A DNA stretch of 64,000 bases, taken from assembly GCA_023404955.1 (NCBI GenBank), contig JAEXZY010000007.1, forward strand, positions 1 to 64,000, in the 5' to 3' direction. Source of the DNA: Actinomycetes bacterium. GTDB lineage: Bacteria > Actinomycetota > Actinomycetes > Mycobacteriales > Mycobacteriaceae. Positions 1 to 8,702 of this stretch are shown here, one piece after another (position 1 is the first letter of the stretch; each line of letters starts with the position of its first letter). The position numbers were made by a program, and so were the translations under genes. The notes beneath the pieces are model-generated. The model saw only the letters and a list, made by a program, of their open reading frames with translations, did not search any database and was not told where the DNA came from.

Positions 1-271
1 CGGTGGCGCCGGTCCGCGCGGCCGGCACCGTGGCGTTGCCGGTTCCGGCAGCCACGTCGAGGACGCGGTCGCCGCGGCGCACGCCGGCGGCGTCGACGAG
101 GGTGCCGCCGAGCGACGGGATGACGTCACGGGCGACCGCGGCGTAGTCGCCGAGGCCCCACATCGTCGCGTGACGCGCCTTGAGGGCGGCGTCCTCGGCG
201 CCCGGTGTCGTCGGGGTCGAGGTCGAGGTCGAGGTCGGGGTGGCGGTCGGGGTGGTGGTGCTGGTCGTCAT
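1..271 (-). CDS. Class I SAM-dependent methyltransferase, N-terminal part (runs off the window)
   Basis: Only the first 90 codons are inside the window. The ATG at 271 is preceded by a good GGAGGAAG ribosome binding site. Residues 1-23 are a low-complexity Thr/Ser/Pro tail. Then comes a methyltransferase start with the SAM-binding motif I (RVLDVAAGTGNAT) near residue 70. Enzymes with this start are UbiE/COQ5-like small-molecule methyltransferases; the substrate cannot be told. It is divergent from the HxlR regulator at 456, and the shared intergenic region holds a perfect inverted repeat, so it is the obvious candidate target of that regulator. The C-terminal part is missing only because the window ends. 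Confidence 0.75.
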   Translation of the reverse strand, partial: MTTSTTTPTATPTSTSTSTPTTPGAEDAALKARHATMWGLGDYAAVARDVIPSLGGTLVDAAGVRRGDRVLDVAAGTGNATVPAARTGAT

Positions 272-347
272 GCTGGTCTTCCTCCGGTGCCGGGCCCGCG
301 CTGTGCGGACCCTCTGCCGTCCACTGTCCGGTGGGGACCCCGCCTCA

Positions 348-372
348 CGTCAGTCCAGAAGATGGACTGACG
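348..372. promoter_or_regulatory. Perfect 10-bp inverted repeat, probable HxlR operator
   Basis: Arms CGTCAGTCCA (348-357) and TGGACTGACG (363-372) are perfect reverse complements separated by the 5-nt GAAGA. The element sits between the divergent methyltransferase and HxlR genes. Size and spacing suit a dimeric winged-helix regulator. Operator function is inferred from position. Confidence 0.6.
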
Positions 373-413
373 CGGTACAGGTCCGGGACCGATACTGGGT
401 GGGGCCCAGGCCG

Positions 414-483
414 CACGATCCAGGCGCCGGGCCGACGGTGGCACGGAGGTGGCAGATGGCGACTCACGATCCAGGCGCCGGGC
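414..483. repeat. 19-bp direct repeat around the HxlR start codon
   Basis: The 19-mer CACGATCCAGGCGCCGGGC occurs at 414-432 and again at 465-483. The second copy lies inside the first codons of the HxlR gene. It may be a second binding site or a local duplication that extended the N terminus; nothing decides between these. Confidence 0.5.
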
Positions 484-1127
484 AGTACTGCCCGATCTCG
501 CGCACGCTCGACGTCGTGGGGGAGCGGTGGACGCTGCTCATCGTGCGCGACATGCTCGTCGGTGCGACGCGCTTCAGCGACCTCGCCCGCGGCCTGCCGG
601 GCCTCTCGCGGACCCTGCTGTCCAAGCGGCTGCGCCACCTCGAGAAGCACGGCGTCGTGGAGCGACACGGCCAGCACTATGTGCTCACCGGCGCCGGGCG
701 GGCCCTCGAGCCGCTCGTCTTCGGCCTCGCCGAGTGGGGTGCGCGCTACCAGTTCGGCGACCCCGAGCCGGAGGAGCTCGACGCCCAGCTGCTCGTGTGG
801 TGGATGCACACCCGTGTCGACACGTCGGGGCTGCCGGGGGAGCGGCACGTGCTGCACCTGCGCTTCGCCGACGACGCGCGCCGGTTCTGGATCCTCGTCG
901 ACCACGGGGTGCCCTCCGTGTGCATGAGCGACCCGGGGTTCCCGGTCGACGTGACGATCAGCTCGGACGTGTCCTCGCTCTACGCCGTGTGGCTCGGGCG
1001 CGTGCCGCTTCCGGTCGCGCTGCGCGCCGGGTCGGTGCTCGTCGAGGGACCGACCACCGTCACGCGGCACCTCGACGAGGTGCTGCGCCTGTCGCCCGTC
1101 GCGCCCTTCGTCGCCGCGATGGCCTGA
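456..1127 (+). CDS. HxlR-family winged-helix transcriptional regulator
   Basis: 223 aa. The ATG at 456 is chosen because GGAGGT lies 5 nt upstream; the longer open frame from 180 runs through the neighbour's coding region. Residues ~10-95 are an HxlR winged helix, starting with a CPISRTLDVVGERWT-like segment in which Cys10 is the position used for redox or quinone sensing in several HxlR proteins. The C-terminal ~120 residues resemble an SCP2-like ligand domain, as in other long HxlR members. It probably represses the divergent methyltransferase through the inverted repeat at 348-372. It converges on the FrnE-like gene with 7 bp between stop codons. Confidence 0.85.
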   Translation: MATHDPGAGQYCPISRTLDVVGERWTLLIVRDMLVGATRFSDLARGLPGLSRTLLSKRLRHLEKHGVVERHGQHYVLTGAGRALEPLVFGLAEWGARYQFGDPEPEELDAQLLVWWMHTRVDTSGLPGERHVLHLRFADDARRFWILVDHGVPSVCMSDPGFPVDVTISSDVSSLYAVWLGRVPLPVALRAGSVLVEGPTTVTRHLDEVLRLSPVAPFVAAMA

Positions 1128-1134
1128 GCGCTCC

Positions 1135-1848
1135 TCAGACAGCGCAGCCGTCGGGACCGCACGACGCGTCGGCGCCGCCGGTCGAGTCCGTCGCGCCGAC
1201 CATGACGAGCGGGTTGGCCTCGCGCCACACCTGCTCGAGAGCCTGCGTGAACAGCTCGGTCGGCTGCGCGCCCGAGATGCCGTACTTCCCGTCGAGGACG
1301 AAGAACGGCACCCCGCGGATCCCGAGGCGCTGGGCGTCGGCCACGTCGGCGCGCACGCCGTCGAGGTGGGTGTGCTCGTCGAGGGCGCGCTCGACGTCGT
1401 CCGCGGACAGGCCCGCGTCGGTGCCGACCCGCACGAGGACGGCGCGGTCGCCGATGTCCTCGCCGTGCTCGAAGTGTGCCGACAGTAGCGCCTCCTTGAC
1501 GGCGTCGGCGACGCCGTGGGCCCTGGCGAGGTGGAGCAGCTCGTGGCCGGGCAGGCTGTTCGCGACGACGACGCGGTCGAAGTCGTAGGCCAGACCCTCC
1601 TCGGCAGCGATCTGCGTGACCTGGTCGAACATGGCCCGTACCTGCTCCCGAGACATGCCCTTGCGCGAGACGAGGTAGTCGAGCTCGGTGCCGTCGTGGT
1701 GGTCCGGCAGCGACGGGTCGAGCTGGTAGCTGCGCCACGTCACCTCGACGGCGTCGCGGTGCGGGAACGCCGCGAGCGCCTTCTCGAACCGGCGCTTGCC
1801 GATGTAGCACCACGGGCACGCGATGTCCGACCAGATCTCGACCTTCAT
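1135..1848 (-). CDS. DsbA-family oxidoreductase, FrnE-like
   Basis: 237 aa. The start is placed at the ATG at 1848, giving the family-typical beginning MKVEIWSDIACPWCYIGK; the frame extends a further 17 codons upstream without support. The thioredoxin-like fold carries a CPWC redox pair near residues 11-14. The sequence belongs to the cytosolic FrnE/2-hydroxychromene-2-carboxylate isomerase-like DsbA group and has no signal peptide. Such proteins act as thiol oxidoreductases, or in polyketide pathways; the partner here is unknown. The C terminus has further cysteines (CGPDGC) near the stop. Confidence 0.85.
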   Translation of the reverse strand: MKVEIWSDIACPWCYIGKRRFEKALAAFPHRDAVEVTWRSYQLDPSLPDHHDGTELDYLVSRKGMSREQVRAMFDQVTQIAAEEGLAYDFDRVVVANSLPGHELLHLARAHGVADAVKEALLSAHFEHGEDIGDRAVLVRVGTDAGLSADDVERALDEHTHLDGVRADVADAQRLGIRGVPFFVLDGKYGISGAQPTELFTQALEQVWREANPLVMVGATDSTGGADASCGPDGCAV

Positions 1849-1920
1849 GACGTGCCCAACCACGACGCGCCCGTTTTGCTTCCCGCGTGCCGCCCGCACG
1901 CCACTCCGGTCGGCACCCCG

Positions 1921-1975
1921 GAACCGACAGAGCAGCCCGTCCCGCCGTGGGGACGAGCTGCTCTGTGACCGGTTC
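1921..1975 (-). terminator. Strong hairpin after the peptide ABC importer operon
   Basis: Nested arms pair: GAACCG (1921-1926) with CGGTTC (1970-1975), ACAGAGCAGC (1927-1936) with GCTGCTCTGT (1957-1966), and CGTCCC (1938-1943) with GGGACG (1950-1955). It lies 12 bp beyond the stop of the last ATPase gene on the minus strand. There is no U-tract, as is common for actinobacterial terminators. Confidence 0.7.
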
Positions 1976-1986
1976 GGGCCGGGAGG

Positions 1987-3198
1987 TCAGCCCTCGTCGG
2001 GCTTCGACGTGTCGCCGGACGTCTCCTCGGACGCCTCGGCTGACGTCTCGCGCGGGATGACCCGGGGGGCGGGGCGGGACGCGTCGTCGTGGGGCACCTC
2101 GCCCTCGGGGGAGAGGTCGGCCGCCGCGGCCTGCAGCGGCGTCGACGCACCGGGCCGCAGGGCGGGGTCGGGCAGGTCGACGTTCTCCGGGAAGTGGCAG
2201 GCGACGGCGTGGCCCGGCCGCAGCTCGACGAGTGGCGGCGTCTCGGTCCGGCAGACCTCCTGGGCCTTCCAGCAGCGGGTGTGGAAGCGGCAGGCCGGCG
2301 GCGGTGCGATCGGGCTGGGCACGTCGCCCTCGAGGCGGATCCGCTCGCTGCGGCCCCGGCGGGTGGGGTCAGGGATCGGCACCGCGGACATCAGCGCCAC
2401 CGTGTACGGGTGCATCGGGCGGGCGTAGAGCTCGTCGCGGTCGGCGATCTCGACGAGGTTGCCGAGGTACATGACCGCGACGCGGTCGCTCATGTGACGC
2501 ACCACCGACAGGTCGTGGGCGATGACGACGTAGGTGAGACCGAGCTCGTCCTGGAGGTCCTCGAGCAGGTTGATGACCTGCGCCTGGATCGACACGTCGA
2601 GCGCCGACACCGGCTCGTCCGCGACGATGAGCTTCGGCTTGAGGGCGAGCGAGCGGGCGATACCGATGCGCTGGCGCTGGCCGCCGGAGAACTCGTGCGG
2701 GTAGCGGTTGTAGTGCTCCGGGCTCAGGCCGACGAGCTCGAGCAGGCCCTGCACCTCGCGCTTGATGCCGTGCTCGGTCTTGACGTCCTGCAGGCGGAAC
2801 GGCTTGCCGACGATCGTGCCGACCGTGTGCCTTGGGTTCAGGCTGCCGTACGGGTCCTGGAAGATCATCTGCACGTCGCGCCGCAGCGGACGCATCTCGC
2901 CGACGGACGCGTGCGTGATGTCGCGGCCCTCGAAGAGGATCTCGCCCTTGCTGGGCTCGAGCAGGCGCGTCAGCATCCGGCCCGTCGTCGTCTTGCCGCA
3001 GCCGGACTCCCCGACGAGCGAGAGCGTCTCTCCCTTGGCGACCTCGAAGTTGAGGCCGTCCACGGCCTGCACGGCGCCCACGACCCGCTGGAGCAGGCCG
3101 CGCCGGATCGGGAAGTGCTTGGTGAGGTCGGTGACCTTGAGCAGCGGCTCGGACTTCTGCGTGGCGGGAGTCGGTGCGGTGGCGGGGGAGGCGGTCAC
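1987..3198 (-). CDS. Oligopeptide/dipeptide ABC importer ATPase (OppF/DppF type)
   Basis: 403 aa. Residues ~20-275 form an ABC ATPase with Walker A GESGCGKT, Q-loop FQDPYGSLNPR, signature SGGQRQR and Walker B LIVADEP. After it comes the C-terminal oligopeptide-transporter domain with the cysteine-containing CRFHTRCWKAQEVC segment that binds an Fe-S cluster in some family members. The tail beyond ~residue 350 is acidic and Ser/Thr-rich. It is the last gene of the importer operon and pairs with the upstream OppD-type ATPase to form the nucleotide-binding heterodimer. The 94-bp gap to that gene leaves room for a slightly earlier start. Confidence 0.93.
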   Translation of the reverse strand: MTASPATAPTPATQKSEPLLKVTDLTKHFPIRRGLLQRVVGAVQAVDGLNFEVAKGETLSLVGESGCGKTTTGRMLTRLLEPSKGEILFEGRDITHASVGEMRPLRRDVQMIFQDPYGSLNPRHTVGTIVGKPFRLQDVKTEHGIKREVQGLLELVGLSPEHYNRYPHEFSGGQRQRIGIARSLALKPKLIVADEPVSALDVSIQAQVINLLEDLQDELGLTYVVIAHDLSVVRHMSDRVAVMYLGNLVEIADRDELYARPMHPYTVALMSAVPIPDPTRRGRSERIRLEGDVPSPIAPPPACRFHTRCWKAQEVCRTETPPLVELRPGHAVACHFPENVDLPDPALRPGASTPLQAAAADLSPEGEVPHDDASRPAPRVIPRETSAEASEETSGDTSKPDEG

Positions 3199-3292
3199 GC
3201 TGCGGCTCCTCGGGTCGGTGCGCTGGACGCGCTGGTCGGGACGGTCACGCCGGCGGCGGCACGGGTGCCCGTCGGGGCGCTCGGTCGGATGC

Positions 3293-4450
3293 TCACAGGT
3301 TCGGCCTGACCTCGTCCAGCCAGATGGACCGGCGCTGCTCCACCGAGAGGTGGCAGGCGGCCCAGTGACGTGGCAGGGACTCCTCGAACGGCGGTCGCAC
3401 CGTCTCGCTGAGACCCTCGGTCCGGTCCCGGTAGGCGCAGCGCGGGTGGAACGGGCAGCCCGCGGGCACGTTGATGAGGCTGGGTGGCGAGCCCTTGATC
3501 GGCCGGAGCCGCTCGGTGCGCGCGCGGTCCAGGCGCGGCATCGAGCCGAGCAGGCCCCACGTGTACGGGTGCTGCGGCTGCTCGAACACCTCGGTCGCGG
3601 ACGCGTACTCGACCGAACGGCCGGCGTACATGACCATGATGTCGTCGGACAGCTCGGCGACGACGCCGAGGTCGTGGGTGATGATGACGACCGCCGAGTT
3701 GAACTCCTCCTGCAGGTCGCGGATGAGGTCGAGGATCTGCGCCTGGACGGTGACGTCGAGGGCGGTCGTCGGCTCGTCGGCGATGAGCAGGTCGGGGTCG
3801 CACGACAGCGCCATGGCGATCATGGCGCGCTGGCGCATGCCGCCGGAGAACTGGTGGGGGTAGTCGTCGACGCGGCTGGCCGGCTGGGGGATGCCGACGC
3901 GGCCGAGCATGTCGATGGCGTGCTTCTTCGCGACCGACGTGCTGACCTTGTTGTGGATCTTGTAGGCCTCGATGATCTGGTGGCCCACCGTGTAGAACGG
4001 GTGCATCGCCGACAGCGGGTCCTGGAAGATCATCGCCATCTTCTTGCCGCGCAGCGAACGGACCGTGTCGGGCTTGGCACCGACGAGCTCGGTGCCGTCG
4101 AGGCGGATCGAGCCGGTCATCTGGACCGTGCCCGGCTTGTGCAGCCCCATGATCGACATGCTTGTGACGCTCTTGCCCGAGCCGGACTCGCCGACGATGC
4201 CGAGGGTCTTGCCGCGGGCGAGGTCGAAGGACAGGCCGTCGACCGACTTGACGACACCGTCGTCGGTGGGGAAGTGCACGCGCAGGTCACGGACCGACAG
4301 GAACGCGTCGGGCGCGGGGGCGGCGAGGCCACCGATGCCGTCGAGCGTGTTGACCGAGGCCTTCCGCCCGCGGCCCTTGGTCGCTTCGGTGGACTCGTCG
4401 GTCTGCCGGTCGGCGCTCTGGCCGGTGCTGTTGTCGGTGGTCTGGCTCAT
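3293..4450 (-). CDS. Oligopeptide/dipeptide ABC importer ATPase (OppD/DppD type)
   Basis: 385 aa. The ATG at 4450 overlaps the permease stop by 4 bp (ATGA), which fixes the start; the reading frame itself stays open far upstream. A hydrophilic extension of ~55 residues precedes the ABC domain, which has Walker A GESGSGKS, Q-loop FQDPLSAMHP, signature SGGMRQR and Walker B LLIADEP. The C-terminal oligo_HPY domain contains CPFHPRC. It drives peptide uptake together with the OppF-type ATPase encoded next. Confidence 0.93.
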   Translation of the reverse strand: MSQTTDNSTGQSADRQTDESTEATKGRGRKASVNTLDGIGGLAAPAPDAFLSVRDLRVHFPTDDGVVKSVDGLSFDLARGKTLGIVGESGSGKSVTSMSIMGLHKPGTVQMTGSIRLDGTELVGAKPDTVRSLRGKKMAMIFQDPLSAMHPFYTVGHQIIEAYKIHNKVSTSVAKKHAIDMLGRVGIPQPASRVDDYPHQFSGGMRQRAMIAMALSCDPDLLIADEPTTALDVTVQAQILDLIRDLQEEFNSAVVIITHDLGVVAELSDDIMVMYAGRSVEYASATEVFEQPQHPYTWGLLGSMPRLDRARTERLRPIKGSPPSLINVPAGCPFHPRCAYRDRTEGLSETVRPPFEESLPRHWAACHLSVEQRRSIWLDEVRPNL

Positions 4451-5460
4451 GAGGTGCGCACCCTGGGGTCGACGGCGGCGTACAGGAGGTCGACGATGAG
4501 GTTGGCGAGGATGACGAACACCGCGCCGAACAGCGTCACACCGAGGACCTTGGGGAGGTCGTTGTTCGTGATGGCCTGGACGGCGTAGTAGCCGATGCCC
4601 TGCAGCGAGAAGGTCGTCTCGGTGAGGACGGCACCGCCGAGCAGCAGGCCGAGGTCGAGGCCGAAGATCGTGAGGATCGGGGTCAGGGCCGAGCGCAGGC
4701 CGTGCTTGGTGACGACGTCGCGCTCCTTGAGGCCCTTGGCCCGCGCCGTGCGGATGTAGTCCTCGTTCATCGTCTCGAGCATGCCGGCGCGGGTCAGGCG
4801 GGCGTAGCTCGCGGCGTAGAGGAAGGCCAGCGTGACCCACGGCAGGAGCATCCGGTGGACGAGGTCGAGGGGACTGGTCGCGTCCATCGGGCTGGCGCCG
4901 CCGGCGTAGGTCCACTTGAGGCCGTAGCTGAAGATCGTCAGGGACAGCAGGCCGGTGAAGAAGATCGGCAGGGAGACGCCGGCGAGGGCGATGCCCATGA
5001 AGGTGCGGTCGAGGATCGAGCCGCGCTTGAGCGCCGAGATGACCCCGGTGCCGACGCCGCCGATGAGCCAGAGGACCGCGGCCCCGGCCGCGAGGATCGC
5101 CGTGACGGGCAACCGGTCCAGGATGTCGGGCAGGACGGGGTTCTGGGTGATGAAGGAGTAGCCGAGGCACGGCGCGGGGCAGTGGTCGGTGCCCGCGCCG
5201 GTGTTGTAGTCGGCGCCGGCGACGATGCCCTTGACGAAGCGTCCGTACTGAACGTAGATCGGGTCGGTGAAGCCGAGCCGGACCGCGGTCTCGTGGATCT
5301 GCGCCTGACCGGCGCTCTTGCCGACGTAGCGCGAGGCGAGGTCGTCGGCTGTGGCTCCGCCGATGCGGGGCACGAGGAAGAAGATGACGAAGACGACCGC
5401 GCTCACGATGGCGAGCAGCAGGATGGCTCCGAGGAGCCTGCGGATGAGGTACGTCAGCAC
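4447..5460 (-). CDS. Oligopeptide/dipeptide ABC importer permease (OppB/DppB type)
   Basis: 337 aa. One membrane segment at residues ~7-30 is followed by a large external loop (~45-120) and five more segments. The cytoplasmic EAA-loop motif, EDYIRTARAKGL, sits near residue 235 and docks the ATPases. It overlaps the next gene by 4 bp, indicating translational coupling. The segment between this gene and the binding-protein gene contains a stable hairpin at 5478-5509. Confidence 0.92.
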   Translation of the reverse strand: MLTYLIRRLLGAILLLAIVSAVVFVIFFLVPRIGGATADDLASRYVGKSAGQAQIHETAVRLGFTDPIYVQYGRFVKGIVAGADYNTGAGTDHCPAPCLGYSFITQNPVLPDILDRLPVTAILAAGAAVLWLIGGVGTGVISALKRGSILDRTFMGIALAGVSLPIFFTGLLSLTIFSYGLKWTYAGGASPMDATSPLDLVHRMLLPWVTLAFLYAASYARLTRAGMLETMNEDYIRTARAKGLKERDVVTKHGLRSALTPILTIFGLDLGLLLGGAVLTETTFSLQGIGYYAVQAITNNDLPKVLGVTLFGAVFVILANLIVDLLYAAVDPRVRTS

Positions 5461-5477
5461 TGTGGGGCGGCCGGGTA

Positions 5478-5509
5478 CGGTGGCGGACGGTGGTGACCGT
5501 CCGCCACCG
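5478..5509 (-). promoter_or_regulatory. 14-bp perfect hairpin inside the peptide importer operon
   Basis: Arms CGGTGGCGGACGGT (5478-5491) and ACCGTCCGCCACCG (5496-5509) flank a 4-nt loop. It lies between the binding-protein stop (5599) and the permease start (5460). By analogy with other binding-protein-dependent operons it may stabilise the binding-protein mRNA or partly terminate transcription, giving excess binding protein over membrane components. Confidence 0.65.
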
Positions 5510-5598
5510 CACCTACGCCTTCACCTACTTTCGGTGGAAGGAGGTCGGCCCGGCGGGTCCGGCGTCAGGATCGAGAGCCCGACGCCGGACGCAGCGGG

Positions 5599-7374
5599 TC
5601 ACGGGTTGGTGACACCGGCAGCGGCGTAGTCGTAGTACGAGTAGCCGTTGTTGACGAAGATGTTCGCCACGGTGTCCGGTCGGAACAGCAGCGCCTTGTT
5701 CCAGATGCCGGGGATGACCTGGGCGTTCTCCATGACGACCTTGTCGATCTGGCCCCAGATGGCCTCACGCTTGGTCTTGTCGTTCTCCGACAGCGCCTGG
5801 TCCATGAGCTTGTCGACCTCGGGCAGCTTGATGCCGAGGTTGGTGTTGCCCGCAGGACGGATGACGCGGCTGTCGACGATCTGCTGGAGGAAGCCGAAGC
5901 CGTCCGGCCAGTCAGCACCCCAGCTCATGACCATGAGACCGAGGTTGTTCGCCTTGGCGAAGTCGGGCTTGCCGGCGTACAGCTTGAAGTAGTCACCGGC
6001 CGGGTAGGCCTTGAGCGTCAGCTTGATGCCGACCTTGGCGAGGGCCTGCTGCAGCGACTCGGCCGTGGCCTTCTCCTTCGGCCGCTCGGGACGGTAGGAG
6101 ATGTTCGTCGAGAAGCCGTTCGGCTGGCCGCACTTGGCCAGGGCCGCCTTCGCGGAGTCGACGTCGCCCTGCGGCTTCGACTTCGCGTTGTACAGGTCCA
6201 TCTCCTGGTAGCCCGGGACGACCGGGGGCAGCAGGCCGGTGGCGATGTCGGCGCCGACGTTGCCACCGTACGCGCGCTGGTAGCCCGTCTTGTCGTAGGC
6301 GAAGATGACGGCCTTGCGGCAGTCGGCGTTGTTGAACGGCGCGACGTCGCTGTTGATCTGCGTGTAGCTGGTGCGCGCGCTCACGACGTTGTCGGTCTTG
6401 GCCTTGAGCGCCGGGTCGGCCAGGATCTTGCCCTGGGCCGCGGCCTGCACGCCGGTGCCGGCCAGGTCGATGTCGAGGTCACCGGCGATGAGGCGGTTGT
6501 CGAGGTCGGCGGCGTTGACACCGATCTCCACGGTGATCTTGTCCGGCAGCGCCTTGCGGCCGGTGTCCGGGTCGCTCTTCGGGTCGTACGCGTCGTTGCG
6601 GACGAGCTCGATGCGCTTGCCGGTCTGGTACACCGAGAACTTGTACGGGCCGGACGCGATGACGTGCTCCTTGTACTTCGTGCCCGTGTCCTTGGCCTGC
6701 GGCACGGGGGCCGTGGCCGGGAGCTGGGCGAAGTAGTCGAAGCCGGCGAACGGCTTGTTCAGGTGGAAGACGATGGTCTTGTCGTCCGGCGTCTCGATCG
6801 ACTTGAGGCTGTCGAGGTTCTTGTCCTTGTAGACCGAGTAGTTCGCCGGGACGTCCGCGAGGAAGTCGTTGAAGTACGTCGGGCCGTTCGGGAACGTGTT
6901 CTTGTCGAGCTGGCGGGCGACGCCGTACTTGACGTCCTTGCTCGTGATCGGCGTGCCGTCCTCGAACTTGATGCCGTCGCGCAGCGTGTAGGTCCACGTC
7001 TTGTTGTCCGGGCTCGGCTTGCCCAGACCCGTGGCGAGGTCACCGACGAGCTGGTTGCCCTGGTCGCCCGGCGCCGCCTTGAAGGACACGAGCGTGCGGG
7101 CGTAGTTGCGCAGGAAGTCCCACGAGAGGCCGTAGTAGGTGTCACCCGTGTCGACCGAGTCCCAGTCGCTCGAGATGCCGAACCGGAGGGTGCCACCCTT
7201 CTTGTCGGTCGGTCGGACGACCGCGTTCAGGGCCGCGTCGGCGGCGGGCGCCGCCCCGGCGCCACCGCTACCCCCGCTGGGGGAGGTGCCCGGGGTCTGG
7301 CTGCCGGCGCAGGCAGACAGTCCCAGGGCGAGGGCGGCCGCGGTCGCGACCACCATCACGCGAGTGTTCTTCAT
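5599..7374 (-). CDS. Peptide ABC transporter substrate-binding lipoprotein (SBP family 5)
   Basis: 591 aa. A lipoprotein signal peptide ends in the lipobox LSAC, with Cys22 as the lipidation site. A Gly/Ser/Pro/Ala-rich linker follows to residue ~45. The remainder is a family 5 extracellular solute-binding protein with the typical PSPDNKTWTYTLRDGIKFEDG segment, split here by position near residue 120, and a periplasmic DppA/OppA-like fold. It captures peptides or a related solute outside the membrane for the permease pair. It lies between the two permease genes in the operon. Confidence 0.92.
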   Translation of the reverse strand: MKNTRVMVVATAAALALGLSACAGSQTPGTSPSGGSGGAGAAPAADAALNAVVRPTDKKGGTLRFGISSDWDSVDTGDTYYGLSWDFLRNYARTLVSFKAAPGDQGNQLVGDLATGLGKPSPDNKTWTYTLRDGIKFEDGTPITSKDVKYGVARQLDKNTFPNGPTYFNDFLADVPANYSVYKDKNLDSLKSIETPDDKTIVFHLNKPFAGFDYFAQLPATAPVPQAKDTGTKYKEHVIASGPYKFSVYQTGKRIELVRNDAYDPKSDPDTGRKALPDKITVEIGVNAADLDNRLIAGDLDIDLAGTGVQAAAQGKILADPALKAKTDNVVSARTSYTQINSDVAPFNNADCRKAVIFAYDKTGYQRAYGGNVGADIATGLLPPVVPGYQEMDLYNAKSKPQGDVDSAKAALAKCGQPNGFSTNISYRPERPKEKATAESLQQALAKVGIKLTLKAYPAGDYFKLYAGKPDFAKANNLGLMVMSWGADWPDGFGFLQQIVDSRVIRPAGNTNLGIKLPEVDKLMDQALSENDKTKREAIWGQIDKVVMENAQVIPGIWNKALLFRPDTVANIFVNNGYSYYDYAAAGVTNP

Positions 7375-7416
7375 GAGTGGATGCGCTCCTTCTTTGGCGG
7401 GATGCGGGTGCGGTGG

Positions 7417-8409
7417 TTACCGCGACCGCGGGTCGAGGGCGTCCCGGAGGCCGTCCCCGAAGAGGTTGAAGGCCAGGACCGTCACGAAGATCGCGAGGCC
7501 GGGCCAGAGCATGAACCACGGGTCGATCTGGTACCACTGCGCGGCGTCGGAGAGCATGCCGCCCCACGTGGCGCGGGGAGCCTGGACGCCGACCCCGAGG
7601 AAGGACAGGCCCGCCTCGAAGAGGATGTTGCTCGGGATGAGCAGCGTCGAGTAGACGAGGATCGGCGCGACGAGGTTCGGCAGGACCTCCTTGGCGAGGA
7701 TGTGCGGGGTGCGGGCGCCGAGGCTGCGGGCGGCGTCGACGAACTCGCGCTCGCGCAGCGACAGCGCCTGCCCGCGCACGATGCGACCGATGTAGGGCCA
7801 GTTGAAGAAGCCGATGATGAAGATGATGACGACGATGCGCAGCGAGTCGCCCTGCAGCCCGAACGCCTCGTCGGGCACGACGCCGGCGAGGGCGATGGCG
7901 AAGACGAGGAGCGGGAAGGCCAGGAAGACGTCCATCGTGCGGCTGATGAAGGTGTCGATCGCGCCGCCGAAGTAGCCGGAGACGACCCCGAGGATCGTGC
8001 CGATGACGACCGACAGCAGCGTCGCGAGGAAGGCGATGAGCAGCGAGATCTGCGCGCCGTAGACGACGCGGCTGAAGATGTCGCGGCCGTTGACCGGCTC
8101 GACGCCGAAGAGGAAGTCCCACGACATGCCGCCGTACGGGGCGGTCGGGATCTGCAGGTTGGGGTCGATGAGCTCCTGGTGGAACTCGTTCGGCGGGTGG
8201 CCGAGCAGGCCGACGATGAGCGGCGCGCAGATGGCGCCGAGGATGAGGAGCAGCACGAAGATGCCGCCGCCGAGCGCGACCTTGTCCCGCTTGAGCCGCG
8301 CCCAGGCGATCTGGCCGAGCGAGCGGCCCTCGATCGTGCGCTCGCCCTGCGCCACCGCCTCCGGCTGCGCCGACGTTGCGCCGGGTTCCACCTCAAGGGG
8401 TGTGCTCAC
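7417..8409 (-). CDS. Oligopeptide/dipeptide ABC importer permease (OppC/DppC type)
   Basis: 330 aa. The start is placed at the GTG at 8409 because GGAGGT lies 8 nt before it; an upstream ATG at 8448 has no comparable site. A hydrophilic N-terminal tail is followed by a membrane segment and five more helices, with the EAA-loop REREFVDAARSLGA. It is the first gene of the importer operon, 42 bp before the binding-protein gene, so the operon promoter must lie between 8410 and the CBS gene at 8703. Confidence 0.92.
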   Translation of the reverse strand: MSTPLEVEPGATSAQPEAVAQGERTIEGRSLGQIAWARLKRDKVALGGGIFVLLLILGAICAPLIVGLLGHPPNEFHQELIDPNLQIPTAPYGGMSWDFLFGVEPVNGRDIFSRVVYGAQISLLIAFLATLLSVVIGTILGVVSGYFGGAIDTFISRTMDVFLAFPLLVFAIALAGVVPDEAFGLQGDSLRIVVIIFIIGFFNWPYIGRIVRGQALSLREREFVDAARSLGARTPHILAKEVLPNLVAPILVYSTLLIPSNILFEAGLSFLGVGVQAPRATWGGMLSDAAQWYQIDPWFMLWPGLAIFVTVLAFNLFGDGLRDALDPRSR

Positions 8410-8438
8410 GAGCTTGTACCTCCGGGTCGTGACTTGCG

Positions 8439-8459
8439 CGGAGGGCAAGGTGCCCTCCG
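8439..8459 (-). promoter_or_regulatory. Leader hairpin of the peptide importer operon
   Basis: CGGAGGGC (8439-8446) pairs with GCCCTCCG (8452-8459) around a 5-nt loop, just upstream of the permease ribosome binding site at 8418-8423. It probably forms in the 5' leader; a role in controlling translation is only a suggestion. Confidence 0.4.
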
Positions 8460-8607
8460 GACATGCGAAGCGACCGCCACACTAGGCCCCCCGTGACCGC
8501 CCGCAACATCTTTCAGCGACGAAACACCGGCGGCAACCGACGTGGCCGAATCGTGACAGGGCGGAGATCTTCCGGCGATCTGGCACGCACGGGCGAAGGA
8601 TTCCGCA

Positions 8608-8635
8608 GGTCGGCGCCCGTTTACGGGCGCCGACC
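8608..8635 (-). terminator. Hairpin terminator after the CNNM/CBS gene pair
   Basis: Arms GGTCGGCGCCCGT (8608-8620) and ACGGGCGCCGACC (8623-8635) are perfectly complementary. It is 68 bp beyond the stop of the minus-strand CBS gene and separates that transcription unit from the peptide importer operon. No U-tract follows. The rest of 8410-8702 holds only the importer promoter region, with no further gene. Confidence 0.7.
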
Positions 8636-8702
8636 CGTAGCCGTCCCGGATCTGGCCGGCAGACGGCTCCCAGCCCGCTCCGCACGGACTGGCAGGTGGC
8701 TC

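Noticed and set aside
205..270. Short tandem GTCGAG/GGTCG repeats suggesting a CRISPR or satellite
   Set aside because: They encode the Thr/Ser/Pro start of the methyltransferase in frame; there are no spaced direct repeats.
3293..5512. A 739-codon frame that would fuse the OppD ATPase to extra N-terminal sequence
   Set aside because: The upstream part is the permease gene read in another frame. The ATGA overlap sets the ATPase start at 4450.
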